Part shown: positions 22,519-30,052 of the stretch, in pieces
Layout: each line of letters starts with the position of its first letter
Numbering within the stretch: position 1 is the first letter of the stretch
Assembly (NCBI GenBank): GCA_037445245.1
Contig: JBBIKU010000007.1
Location: 1-30,052 of the forward strand
Reading direction: 5' to 3'
DNA from: JBBIKU01 sp037445245
Lineage (GTDB): Bacteria > Chloroflexota > Anaerolineae > Anaerolineales > Anaerolineaceae
Length of the DNA stretch: 30,052 bases
Notes under the pieces: generated by a model
Databases searched by the model: none
What the model saw: only the letters and a program-made list of their open reading frames with translations
What the model was told of the DNA's origin: nothing
Program-made: the position numbers and the translations under genes

Positions 22519-23700
22519 ATGGACATCTTTCAAAAATGTTATGATTTCACCATTGTAAAAGAAGCGATCGAAAAAGGTTTTTATCCCTATTTCATTCCTT
22601 TGACGGATAATGAAGGCAGTGAGGTTACCTACAAAGGGCACCGCCTGATCATGTGCGGTTCGAACAATTACCTTGGCTTGACGACCCATCCCAAGGTAAG
22701 GGAAGCGGCGCAGGAAGCCATCCGCCGCTATGGAACCAGTTGTACCGGCTCGCGTTTTCTCAACGGCACGTTGGAGCTTCACGAACAGCTTGAACATGAG
22801 CTTGCTGAATGGGTGCACAAAGAAGCGGCGTTGGTGTTCTCCACCGGTATGCAGGTCAATCTGGGTACGGTCAGCGCTCTAGTTGGGCGCGGCGATATCG
22901 TCATCCTGGATAAGGATGATCATGCCAGCATTGTGGATGGGGCGCGTCTGGGTTACGGCAAGATCGAGCGCTTCCGTCACAATGATATGGATCACCTGGA
23001 GCGGGTGCTGCGTTCCATTCCGGAGTCGGTGGGCAAGCTGATCGTGGTGGACGGGCTCTTCAGCATGGAAGGTGACCTGGCGCCACTGCCTGATCTGGTT
23101 GCGCTGGCGAAGAAATACGGCGCGCGGCTGATGGTGGATGATGCACACGGTATGGGTGTTACCGGCGGCGGAAGGGGCACGGCGGAGCACTTAGGCGTCA
23201 ACAGCGAGGTGGATTTGATCATGTCCACCTTCAGTAAGTCGTTCGCATCGCTGGGTGGCTTCATCGCCGGCGAAGCGGACGTGATCGACTATGTCAAGCA
23301 TCAGGCGCGGGCGCTGATTTTCAGCGCCAGCATCCCGCCGGCAAACGCGGCTGCCGCCCTGGCAGCATTGGAAGTGATGCGCAGCGAACCCGAACGAATC
23401 CTGCGCGTCAACCAAAACGCCGAGAAAATGCGCAAAGGGTTCCGCCAGTTGGGTTTCGATACCGGCAACTCGATCACGCCCATCATCCCGATCATCATTG
23501 GCGATGACCAGTTGACGTTCCTGACTTGGAAGATGCTTTTCGAAGCCGGCGTTTTTGTCAACCCGGTCATCTCGCCGGCGGTTGCGCCGGGGCGTCAATT
23601 GCTGCGCACCAGTTACATGGCGACGCACACCGACGCCCAGCTTGAACGGGTTCTGGAAATATTTGCCGGCGTTGGCAAACAGGTTGGCTTGCTGTCCTGA
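22519..23700 (+). CDS. alpha-oxoamine synthase, serine palmitoyltransferase-like
   Basis: A 393-aa PLP enzyme of fold type I. The PLP lysine is Lys240 in STFSKSFASLGGF, DDAHGMGV (207-214) binds the cofactor, and DHASIVDG (134-141) contains the His that stacks on PLP. The family joins an amino acid to an acyl thioester with loss of CO2: BioF, Kbl, HemA, serine palmitoyltransferase. As I recall them, bacterial serine palmitoyltransferases share SNNYLGL-x-x-HPKV, GSRFLNGT-x-x-x-H, IVVDG-x-FSMEGD, FSKSFAS-x-GGFIA, IFSAS-x-PPAN and MATHT, closer than E. coli Kbl (LGKALGGASGG at the Lys) or BioF. It would then make 3-ketosphinganine from serine and an acyl donor. Start ATG 22519 has GAGG five bases upstream. 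Kbl or BioF activity is not excluded. Confidence 0.82.
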   Translation: MDIFQKCYDFTIVKEAIEKGFYPYFIPLTDNEGSEVTYKGHRLIMCGSNNYLGLTTHPKVREAAQEAIRRYGTSCTGSRFLNGTLELHEQLEHELAEWVHKEAALVFSTGMQVNLGTVSALVGRGDIVILDKDDHASIVDGARLGYGKIERFRHNDMDHLERVLRSIPESVGKLIVVDGLFSMEGDLAPLPDLVALAKKYGARLMVDDAHGMGVTGGGRGTAEHLGVNSEVDLIMSTFSKSFASLGGFIAGEADVIDYVKHQARALIFSASIPPANAAAALAALEVMRSEPERILRVNQNAEKMRKGFRQLGFDTGNSITPIIPIIIGDDQLTFLTWKMLFEAGVFVNPVISPAVAPGRQLLRTSYMATHTDAQLERVLEIFAGVGKQVGLLS

Positions 23701-23883
23701 GCAGTTTTGCTGAAAGCGGCTGGGCAGGACAGAGAATGGGTTAGCCAGTCGAATTCGCTCGGCGCGATATGACATGGCTTTCTCGGTGGTTTAGGCGTGT
23801 TGCTGAACGTCCGGATTGGATCATTGGTTTTAGAGGCGTCCGGCATGCTGGCTTGAAAAGCAGCCGCGGTAGGAGTTGGTAAA

Positions 23884-25110
23884 TTGATTGCAAGGATTGC
23901 GCTGTTCGATCTGGATGAAGTTTTGATTCACCCCGGGGGATACCGGAAGGCATTTCGCCAGACGATGCGCTTTTTTTATGATCGGATGGGAGCATCTGCA
24001 CGGGCACCTGACGATACATTATCAGAGCGGCTGGAAGCGCATGGGATCACCTCGGAATGGGATATGGTACCGTTGTGCCTGGCGGTTCAGTTTGAGGACA
24101 TAATTAGGCTCAGCCAAGATAACCGTGTGTTGCAAGACTTGAATCAAGCCCTGGACTGGGCGCGGCAACATTCACAATATATTTTTCCGCTCAATCCTAC
24201 GAAATTAATCGACTTTCTGGCACCGAAGATAATTTGGGACAAAGAGACCACAACGCTGCCAGCTTGGGAGAGCCTGAAACGACACGCCCGTGGTCTGCTG
24301 CCGCGTCTGGCAGAACAACCGGTATTCGAACATCTCATGGGACACAATCGCCATATTGAACGGTCGTGGACGATGCGGGTGTTTCAAACATATCTGCTAG
24401 GAGATCGACTGTTTCGTGAGACCTTCGGATTGCCGCCTGAAGCCAAGGCTTGCTCCAGCCTGGAAAAATACGACCAACCTCTTTTGCAGCCGGGGCTGGT
24501 CAGGCGGTTGATGGAATTAATCGCCGCGGATGAAATTCGTCCGGCGGTGTTCACGGCACGCCCAACCCTGGCGCCACAGGGTGCACAACCGGACAATGGC
24601 TGTTATTCACCTGAAGCGGAGACAGCAGTTCGCATTTTGGGACTGGAAGGTATGCCGATTATTGGTTTTGGCAAACTGGTTTATCTGGGCGCGGAGACCG
24701 GCTGCAGCGCCGACAACCTGCTCAAACCATCGCCGCTGCACGCCCTGGCAGCCATCGCCGCAGCCTGGACGAAAGAAGAGCTTTTGGCGTTGCGTTGGGC
24801 GTACCATTTTTACAGCTTGAACGGTGATAGCCCGGGGGCGGTTCAACAAAATTCGGAAAAACTTACACAAATTGGGCTGCCGCTTGAGGCGGAAGTACAC
24901 GTTTTCGAAGATTCCTTCAGCGGTATGCTCTCCGCCGGGCGGGCGGTGGAATTGATCAACCGCAGCGGCGGCGCTTACCGCCTTCACAAGTGGGGCATCG
25001 ACTCGAGCGGCGGCAAGGCGGCGGCGTTAGAAGCNNNNNNNNNNCTCGGCGCTACCGTCTTCCCGGATGGGAACAGCGCCGTACACCACGCTTTTGATCT
25101 GAAGGATTGA
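23884..25110 (+). CDS. large HAD-like hydrolase, function unknown (contains assembly gap)
   Basis: About 408 aa with the ten-N gap (25035-25044) near its 3' end. HAD-like motifs are spread far apart: ALFDLDEVLIHPGG (Asp9, Asp11; Glu replaces the usual Thr/Val/Gly after the second Asp), VFTARP (motif II, Thr), a Lys in LLKPSP, and VFEDSFSGMLSAG (motif IV). Roughly 200 residues between motifs I and II, much longer than ordinary cap domains, include W-rich helical sequence of no known family. The start is TTG 23884, with GGAG eight bases upstream. A short stem-loop (25128-25145) after the stop may be a weak terminator. The substrate is unknown. The two sides of the gap appear to share a frame, so ten Ns may be right by chance. 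Confidence 0.75.
   Translation: MIARIALFDLDEVLIHPGGYRKAFRQTMRFFYDRMGASARAPDDTLSERLEAHGITSEWDMVPLCLAVQFEDIIRLSQDNRVLQDLNQALDWARQHSQYIFPLNPTKLIDFLAPKIIWDKETTTLPAWESLKRHARGLLPRLAEQPVFEHLMGHNRHIERSWTMRVFQTYLLGDRLFRETFGLPPEAKACSSLEKYDQPLLQPGLVRRLMELIAADEIRPAVFTARPTLAPQGAQPDNGCYSPEAETAVRILGLEGMPIIGFGKLVYLGAETGCSADNLLKPSPLHALAAIAAAWTKEELLALRWAYHFYSLNGDSPGAVQQNSEKLTQIGLPLEAEVHVFEDSFSGMLSAGRAVELINRSGGAYRLHKWGIDSSGGKAAALEXXXXLGATVFPDGNSAVHHAFDLKD
25035..25044. other. assembly gap (10 N) in HAD-like gene
   Basis: Ten Ns near the 3' end of the HAD-like gene; the flanks remain in one frame. Confidence 0.95.
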
Positions 25111-25235
25111 GGGGAACGGTAGTCCGGTGTCCCCTGTCGGGGGCATTCCCGCAATTTTGATTCAGGTGAGAGGTCTGGGTTTTTTGGGATCGAGCAGATC
25201 GCGCCGCAAATTTATGGTTTTCGATCATCTAAGGA

Positions 25236-25241
25236 TATAAT
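25236..25241 (+). promoter_or_regulatory. -10 element of feoAB
   Basis: A perfect TATAAT, 32 bp before the feoA start. The -35 is poor (TTATGG at 18 bp). I see no Fur- or DtxR-like palindrome here. Confidence 0.45.
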
Positions 25242-25273
25242 AGGCGCGCTCGAAGAATTATTTGGAGGATCAA

Positions 25274-25513
25274 ATGGTGTTGTTGAATGCCCCTATCGGC
25301 GCAACGGTTAAGATATTGAGTTTCAAAGGGGGGATTGGCTTTGAGAAGAAAATGCGTCAACTTGGGCTGATGCCCGGAGATTGTGCCCGAATACTGCGAA
25401 TGGCACCATTCGAAGGACCTCTGCTGGTTGAGGTGCGCGGCAGGGAGGTTGCGCTTGGGCGGGGGGTGGCTTCGAAGATATTGATAGAGGAACAGGAATG
25501 CGCATCGCATTAA
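25274..25513 (+). CDS. feoA: FeoA ferrous iron transport protein
   Basis: A 79-aa cytoplasmic SH3-like protein with the family pattern LNAPIGATVKILSFKGG ... KKMRQLGLMPGD ... GPLLVEVRGREVALGRGVASKILIE. FeoA is needed for FeoB-driven Fe(II) uptake. ATG 25274 has GGAGG five bases upstream; an in-frame TTG at 25262 overlaps that site and is less likely. The feoB ATG lies inside the last codons (16-bp overlap), so the two are coupled. No FeoC follows. Confidence 0.94.
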   Translation: MVLLNAPIGATVKILSFKGGIGFEKKMRQLGLMPGDCARILRMAPFEGPLLVEVRGREVALGRGVASKILIEEQECASH

Positions 25514-27412
25514 TCGGACAACCCAACTGCGGTAAGAGCACACTTTTTAATCAGGTGGCAGGTTACCGTGCAGAAACGGGCAATTTCAGCGGCACGACTG
25601 TAACATTTACTGAGACGAAGGTTCGTATCCTGGGCGAGGTGGTGGGCGTAGTTGACTTGCCTGGGACATATTCGCTTGCCGGCACCAATCCGGCTGAGCG
25701 CGAGGTGTTCGATTATCTTGCCGCTCACCCGGTAGATGCGATCGTCAACGTGGTGGACGCCACGCACCTGGCGCACGGATTGGAACTGACGCTCGAGTTG
25801 ATGGAGATGGAATACCCGGTGGTGGTGGCGTTGAACATGATCGATGAAGCGCGGCGCGAAGGCATCACCATTAACGGGGCGCTATTGGAAGAATTGCTGG
25901 GGGTTCCGGTGTTGCCGATCATTGCCAGTCGCGGGCAGGGGATTCGCGATCTGTTCGTGCGCGCCTTGCAGGCGGCGAAGGCTGGGAAACCGGCGGCTCG
26001 GCTGCCTTTTACGCCTCACTTGGAGCGAGCAGTAAAAATACTCAGCCGGCAGTTAGAGGGGTTTTCCAAATCGCTGCCGGTGGAAGCGGTGGCGATCAAG
26101 CTGCTGGAAGGCGACACCCATTACCAGAACAAGCTTCAAACCTTAAGACCGGAACTGCTGTCTCTGATGGAGGAACTTAAAACATCGTTGGATAAAGCCA
26201 GCCCACAGGAGGCGATCTGGCAAATCAGCAGCGAACGCCACGTGCGCGCCGCCCAGGTCGCTCAGGCGGTGGTTTTTCAGGGCGAACGGCGGGTGCTGCT
26301 GCGCGATATTTTAGATAATTTTCTGCTGCATCCGATCCAGGGGTATGTAGCGCTGGTGCTGGTCTTGTTCGCCTTCTTTCAAATGGTGTACCATTTCGGC
26401 GCCCTGCTGGAAGCGCCTTTGATGGCTGCTTTCGAAGTGCTGGAAATGGAAGCAGCCCTATGGCTCGGCGCGGGCAGTTTGGGCGGTGAATTGGTGGTGG
26501 GGCTTATTCAGGGTATATCCGCCGGGGTGGCAATCGTGTTGCCTTACCTGGTGCCGTTTCTGTTCGGGTTGGGGTTGCTGGAAGATGTCGGATACCTACC
26601 CCGAGTGGCTTTCTTGATGGACGCCCTGATGCACCGGCTGGGTTTGCACGGCAAGGCGATCGTGCCGTTTATCTTGGGTTATGGCTGCAACGTCCCGGCG
26701 ATCATGTCCACCCGCATTCTGGAGGAGCGGCGCGATCGGGTGTTAGCGGCGGCGCTTTCCACCATGGTGCCCNNNNNNNNNNNNNNNGATTGCGGTGGTG
26801 TTTGGGTTGGTGGCGTTCTACGTCGGCCCCAACTTGGCGCTGGCGATTTATCTGTTCAACCTGCTGGTGATCGCCATCACCGCCCGCATTTTATCCAGAA
26901 TGCTGCCAGAGGATACGCCGGGGTTGATCCTAGAGATGCCGGTTTATCGCCTTCCGACTTGGCGTTCCACTCTGGCGAAGGGCTGGTTCCGCATCCGCGA
27001 GTTCGTGGTGGAAGCCTGGCCCATCTTGATCATTGGCAGTCTGGTGCTGGCGTTGCTGAACTTCATGGATTGGACGGCGCCCTTCAACCTGGTTGTGCGT
27101 CCGCTTTCGTGGTTGTTGGGTTTACCGGCAGATGTGGGCGTACCCCTGATTTTTGGAATTTTACGCAAGGAGCTCTCCCTGGTGATGCTGCGTCAGGCTT
27201 TGGGTGTTAGCGATCTATCGCTGGCGTTGAGCGCAGTGCAAATGATCACTTTCTCGGTCTTCGTCGTGTTTTACGTGCCCTGCCTGGCGACCCTGGTGGT
27301 GATCCGCAAGGAGCTTGGGACGCGTTCGATGCTCGCCATCGCAGCCCTCACGGTTGTGATTGCCACGCTGGCTTCCCTGATTGCGAGATTGGCTGCATCC
27401 CTGATTCTCTGA
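25498..27412 (+). CDS. feoB: FeoB ferrous iron transporter (frame broken by assembly gap)
   Basis: A membrane Fe(II) transporter of about 637 aa with an N-terminal G protein: G1 GQPNCGKS (7-14), G2 Thr in SGTTVT, G3 DLPG (53-56), G4 NMID (113-116). A helical GDI-like domain follows, then the membrane part with two Gate motifs. The first Gate runs ILGYGCNVPAIMSTRILEERRDRVLAAALSTMVP and stops at 15 Ns (26773-26787). The reading resumes one frame over with IAVVFGLVAFYVGP and continues to 27412, including GILRKELSLVML (second Gate). Homologues have about five residues of the Cys-Ser-Ala-Arg type at the break, which fits 14 missing bases, not 15. The frame break is thus an artefact of gap length and the gene is probably intact. 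Confidence 0.93.
26773..26787. other. assembly gap (15 N) in feoB
   Basis: Fifteen Ns inside feoB. Family comparison predicts a missing CSAR-like segment and a true length one base off (14), which would restore the frame. Confidence 0.93.
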
Positions 27413-27426
27413 AATCAATTTCAATC

Positions 27427-28218
27427 TTATGAGGATGCGCTGGCGTAGTGGCGCATCCCCTGCCTGAAAAGCCGCGATGCTACAGCCAGCAGCGCCAAGG
27501 ATCCGATCACGCCGGTTAGCGCCACCGGCAACTTGATGTCCCCGGTGAGCGCCTGGGTGGGCAGGGTGGTCATCAACCCAACCGGGATGATCCAGGTTAG
27601 GAGAAAACGGAGCCAGCCGGGGTATAAACCGACCGGGAAGCGCGCCAGTTGAAAGATGCCGTCGAAGACCCAGGTGAACAGCAAATCCGGGCTCCAGAAA
27701 ACCAGCGCGCTGCACGCCAGCAGGACGGCGTAGAGCGCCACCAGCCCGGCAAAGAAGGTCGCCGAAAAAACCAACGCCGCCCCAAAGGTAATCGTGATGC
27801 CGGGTTGAGAAACCGCCACAGCCAGCACGGTGACCCCGAAGGCGAGATCGACGAGGGAAAACAATCGCCAGGTGCGAAAGCTGACCAGGAACTGGGTGTT
27901 GATCGGGCGCAGCAGGGAAAAATCGAACTCGCCGTTCCAGATCTCGCGTCCCATGCCCGCCAGCGCTTCCAGCCCCGGTGCAATGAACAGATTGCGCAGG
28001 CTGGCGACGGTCAGGTAAACGCCCAGCAGCGCCAGGGTGCCGGCAAAATCCCAGCCGCGCAGACTCTCGACCTGGTGAAAAAGTATTCTCAGGGCAAGCA
28101 CTCCTGCCCCCAGGCTGAGTAACGAGTTCATCAAGCTGATTAAGAAATTCTGGCGGTATGCCATCTCTTGCAACGCTGAGGCTCGAATAAATTGCAAAAT
28201 TAACCGAAGGTAGCGCAT
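27427..28218 (-). CDS. ABC-2 type permease (COG3694-like)
   Basis: A 263-aa membrane protein with about six TM segments (around 25-47, 60-75, 118-140, 145-172, 205-222, 230-248). It carries the characteristic Gly-Glu-Phe-Asp loop in MGREIWNGEFDFSLLRPINTQFLVSFR, which matches the region in the sister permease REGSLSSWLLRPIPTVYHPLA. It is the last gene of a three-gene exporter operon (ATPase, permease, permease), 30 bp after the upstream permease. It probably forms a heterodimeric pore with that protein. The substrate is unknown; relatives are annotated as uncharacterised or viologen exporters. The gene ends 14 bp from the convergent feoB. Confidence 0.87.
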   Translation of the reverse strand: MRYLRLILQFIRASALQEMAYRQNFLISLMNSLLSLGAGVLALRILFHQVESLRGWDFAGTLALLGVYLTVASLRNLFIAPGLEALAGMGREIWNGEFDFSLLRPINTQFLVSFRTWRLFSLVDLAFGVTVLAVAVSQPGITITFGAALVFSATFFAGLVALYAVLLACSALVFWSPDLLFTWVFDGIFQLARFPVGLYPGWLRFLLTWIIPVGLMTTLPTQALTGDIKLPVALTGVIGSLALLAVASRLFRQGMRHYASASS

Positions 28219-28248
28219 CCGTTAACCTCCAATGGCGGTGTATTTGCG

Positions 28249-29001
28249 TCAGGTCAATCGCCACAAAACCAACGCCAACGCCAGCCAGCCGAGTTGAAGC
28301 AAGAATCCAGCCGCCAGATCGCTGCCGGTTGCCTGGCGGGTGATGACCTCGACCGGGAAGCCAAGCATGTAACGAAAGGGAAGCAGGCGGGCGATTTGCT
28401 GTAAAGAGGTAGGCAGCAGGGTGACCGGCGCCACCATCCCCGCCAGCAGAAAAATCAGCGTGTCTTGCAACGCCAACAGGGCGTCGGCGCGCGGTGACCA
28501 GAAAGCGAGCAGCGCCAGGGTGTACCCCCAGAAGAAACGCAGTAACCATGCCAGCGCCAGCGCCGGGAGAAAAAGGATCATTTCGTTGAGGGATGCGTTC
28601 AATTCAGGGCGCAACACAAGCGTCAGCATCGCCGCGATGGGGATGACGAAGCTCATGCACACTACTTTCCCGGCGACCTCGGTTGCCAGCGGGTGGTACA
28701 CCGTTGGGATCGGGCGCAGTAACCACGATGACAGGCTGCCCTCACGAATCACGTCGCCAACGGTCCAGTTGGTCTGGGCGTATGTGAGCTGATTGACCAG
28801 GATCAGGATCAGGTAATACCCCACGAAGACGCCCCGGCTCATACCGCCCAGCGCTTCATCACCGGCGGCTGTAGACCAGATAAAAAGATAGATCAGCGGC
28901 GGTATCATCCACCCGAACGCCAGCACGAAGAAGAAGCCCCGGTATTGCATCCAGGACGCCCAGGAGCTTTTTATGAGCGCAATGCCGCCGCGGTGGTTCA
29001 C
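28249..29001 (-). CDS. ABC-2 type permease (COG4587-like)
   Basis: A 250-aa membrane protein with about six TM segments (around 23-45, 58-75, 110-130, 140-172, 180-200, 228-248). It has the loop QTNWTVGDVIREGSLSSWLLRPIPTVYHPLATEVAGK, shared with ABC-2 permeases of this class. The start is GTG 29001 with GGAGG six bases upstream; the GTG overlaps the TGA of the ATPase gene (GTGA), so translation is coupled. It pairs with the downstream permease. The substrate cannot be read from the sequence. Confidence 0.87.
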   Translation of the reverse strand: MNHRGGIALIKSSWASWMQYRGFFFVLAFGWMIPPLIYLFIWSTAAGDEALGGMSRGVFVGYYLILILVNQLTYAQTNWTVGDVIREGSLSSWLLRPIPTVYHPLATEVAGKVVCMSFVIPIAAMLTLVLRPELNASLNEMILFLPALALAWLLRFFWGYTLALLAFWSPRADALLALQDTLIFLLAGMVAPVTLLPTSLQQIARLLPFRYMLGFPVEVITRQATGSDLAAGFLLQLGWLALALVLWRLT

Positions 29002-30036
29002 AATACGCCTCCCTCATAGATCTGGTCGATAACTGCCTCGAGTGGCGGGTCTTCCACAGCCAGATCGATTACCGGTATGAGGTTTAGCAGTTTGCCAATG
29101 AAAGCAGGAGCGTCGCACCGTGCCACGCGATAAACCAGCCTGGAATTTTCGTTTTCGAGCAGGTCGACTCCTGGGAAGTTGAGTTCGGCTGCGGTTTCAA
29201 CGCCGTTGGCGAGCGATGCTTTGACCAATTTGAACGGCGCCAGCCGGGCTGCCAGCGCTGAGAGTGCTCCATCGTAGAGCAGCTCACCGTGGTGGATCAA
29301 GATCACCCGCGGACAGAGGGCGGAAACGTCTGCCATGTAGTGGCTGGTCAAGATCACCGTGGCGCCGGTACGGTGATTGTATTCGGCGATGAAACGGCGC
29401 ACCACCGCATAGCTTGCATCCGTGGCCGGGTGNNNNNNNNNNGCGCAGCCGGTTTTGCATGGAGACATCCAAGCCCAGGCTGGGTTCGTCCAGAAAGAGC
29501 ACCTTTGGATGGTGCAGCAAAGAAGCCACCAGTTCACACTTCATGCGTTCGCCCAGCGAGAGGTTACGCACCGGCTTGGTGAGCAGTTCCTGCATGTCGA
29601 GCAGTGTCGTCAATTCGTCTAATGTGTGTTGGAATTCCGGTCGCGGCACGCGGTAGATTTCCGCCAGGACGCGAAAGGTATCCAGGGGAGGTATATCCCA
29701 TAGCATCTGGCTCTTGTTGCCGAGCACCATGCTGATCCGTTGCAAGAATTCCGGGCGGCGCTCCCAGGGGATGTAGCCGGCGACCTGCGCTTCTCCGGCG
29801 CTGGGATGGAGCAGACCGCACAGCATTTTTAGTGTGGTGGTTTTGCCGGCGCCGTTCGGCCCGATGAAGCCGACCATCTCGCCTTCGCCGATCTTGAACG
29901 AAATATCGCGGACGGCTTTCACATCAGTATAACGACGGTTGATCATATTGGTCCACGAGGCGATCAAGCCGGGTTGCCGTTGCGGGACGCGGTAGGTCTT
30001 CGACAACCCCTTAACTACGATTAGGTTCTTTTGCAC
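28998..30036 (-). CDS. ABC transporter ATP-binding protein (COG4586-like; contains assembly gap)
   Basis: The ATPase of the exporter. From GTG 30036: INRRYTDVKAVRDISF (typical of this subfamily), Walker A GPNGAGKT (59-66), Q-loop region VLGNKSQMLWDIPPLDT, signature LSLGE (159-163), and Walker B VLFLDEPSLGLD (179-190). The ten-N gap (29433-29442) follows MQNRLR. The other side reads in another frame: HPATDASYAVV, then RRFIAEYNHRTGATVILTSHYMADV with the H-loop, and a C-terminal extension to 28998. Relatives run straight from the MQ-x-R-x-R to the F-x-x-EYN part, so the gap plus about a dozen residues looks like extra sequence and the join may be misassembled. GGGAG lies about eleven bases upstream of the start. 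Confidence 0.88.
29433..29442. other. assembly gap (10 N) in ABC ATPase gene
   Basis: Ten Ns between Walker B and H-loop coding regions. The flanks are in different frames, and family comparison suggests extra sequence next to the gap. Confidence 0.93.
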
Positions 30037-30052
30037 CGGTTCCGACTCCCTG

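Noticed and set aside
25128..25145. Stem-loop TGTCCCC/GGGGGCA after the HAD-like gene as a terminator
   Set aside because: Seven pairs with one G-U and only a delayed, weak T run; noted under the gene but not called as a separate feature.
27215..28549. 444-aa minus-strand open frame across the feoB end and both permease genes
   Set aside because: It overlaps three real genes in other frames, and its Arg/Pro/Gly-rich composition is a shadow of hydrophobic coding.

Overview
The window looks like a chromosomal contig from an uncultivated, probably monoderm bacterium of the Chloroflexota, most likely class Anaerolineae. This is inferred from gene content and protein flavour: an Idi-2/prenyltransferase pair, a secretin-less Tad pilus cluster, long HPF, an SPFH protein with a C-terminal helix-turn-helix, and COG4586/4587/3694-type ABC genes. 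It is not a database result. Four short N runs (11950-11959, 25035-25044, 26773-26787, 29433-29442) all fall inside coding sequence and mark it as a scaffolded, possibly metagenomic, assembly. Coding density is high. I found no rRNA, tRNA, CRISPR array, IS element or prophage.

Region 1 (1-7.9 kb) is housekeeping: the 5' end of an amidohydrolase gene; a cinA interrupted by an in-frame TAA; yraN-miaA (overlapping, plus strand); ftsH; then a minus-strand group of long hpf, efp, a Cys-rich small protein and a HAD-DinB fusion protein.

Region 2 (8.0-14.9 kb) is a minus-strand Tad/Flp pilus cluster in the order flp, cpaB, cpaE (with an intact receiver domain), cpaF, tadB, tadC, with comF directly behind. 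The 49-residue Flp pilin is followed by a strong terminator, and a new -10 element precedes cpaB, so pilin and machine can be expressed at different levels. No secretin, TadE/F/G or prepilin peptidase gene lies in the window.

Region 3 (15.0-22.2 kb) holds a two-gene unit (an unknown 175-aa protein plus an SPFH-HTH fusion) closed by a terminator, then sucCD, an acyl carrier protein gene with its own promoter on the opposite strand, an isoprenoid pair (type 2 IPP isomerase and a short-chain prenyl diphosphate synthase) and folE.

Region 4 (22.5-30 kb) holds an alpha-oxoamine synthase that most resembles bacterial serine palmitoyltransferase (possible sphingolipid synthesis), a large divergent HAD-like protein, feoA-feoB for ferrous iron uptake and, convergent to them, a three-gene ABC-2 exporter operon.

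Promoters often show an extended -10 of the form TGGTATAAT. The most interesting leads are the serine-palmitoyltransferase-like gene, the SPFH-HTH pair, the efp/Cys-rich/HAD-DinB group, and the Tad cluster with a genuine receiver domain in CpaE.
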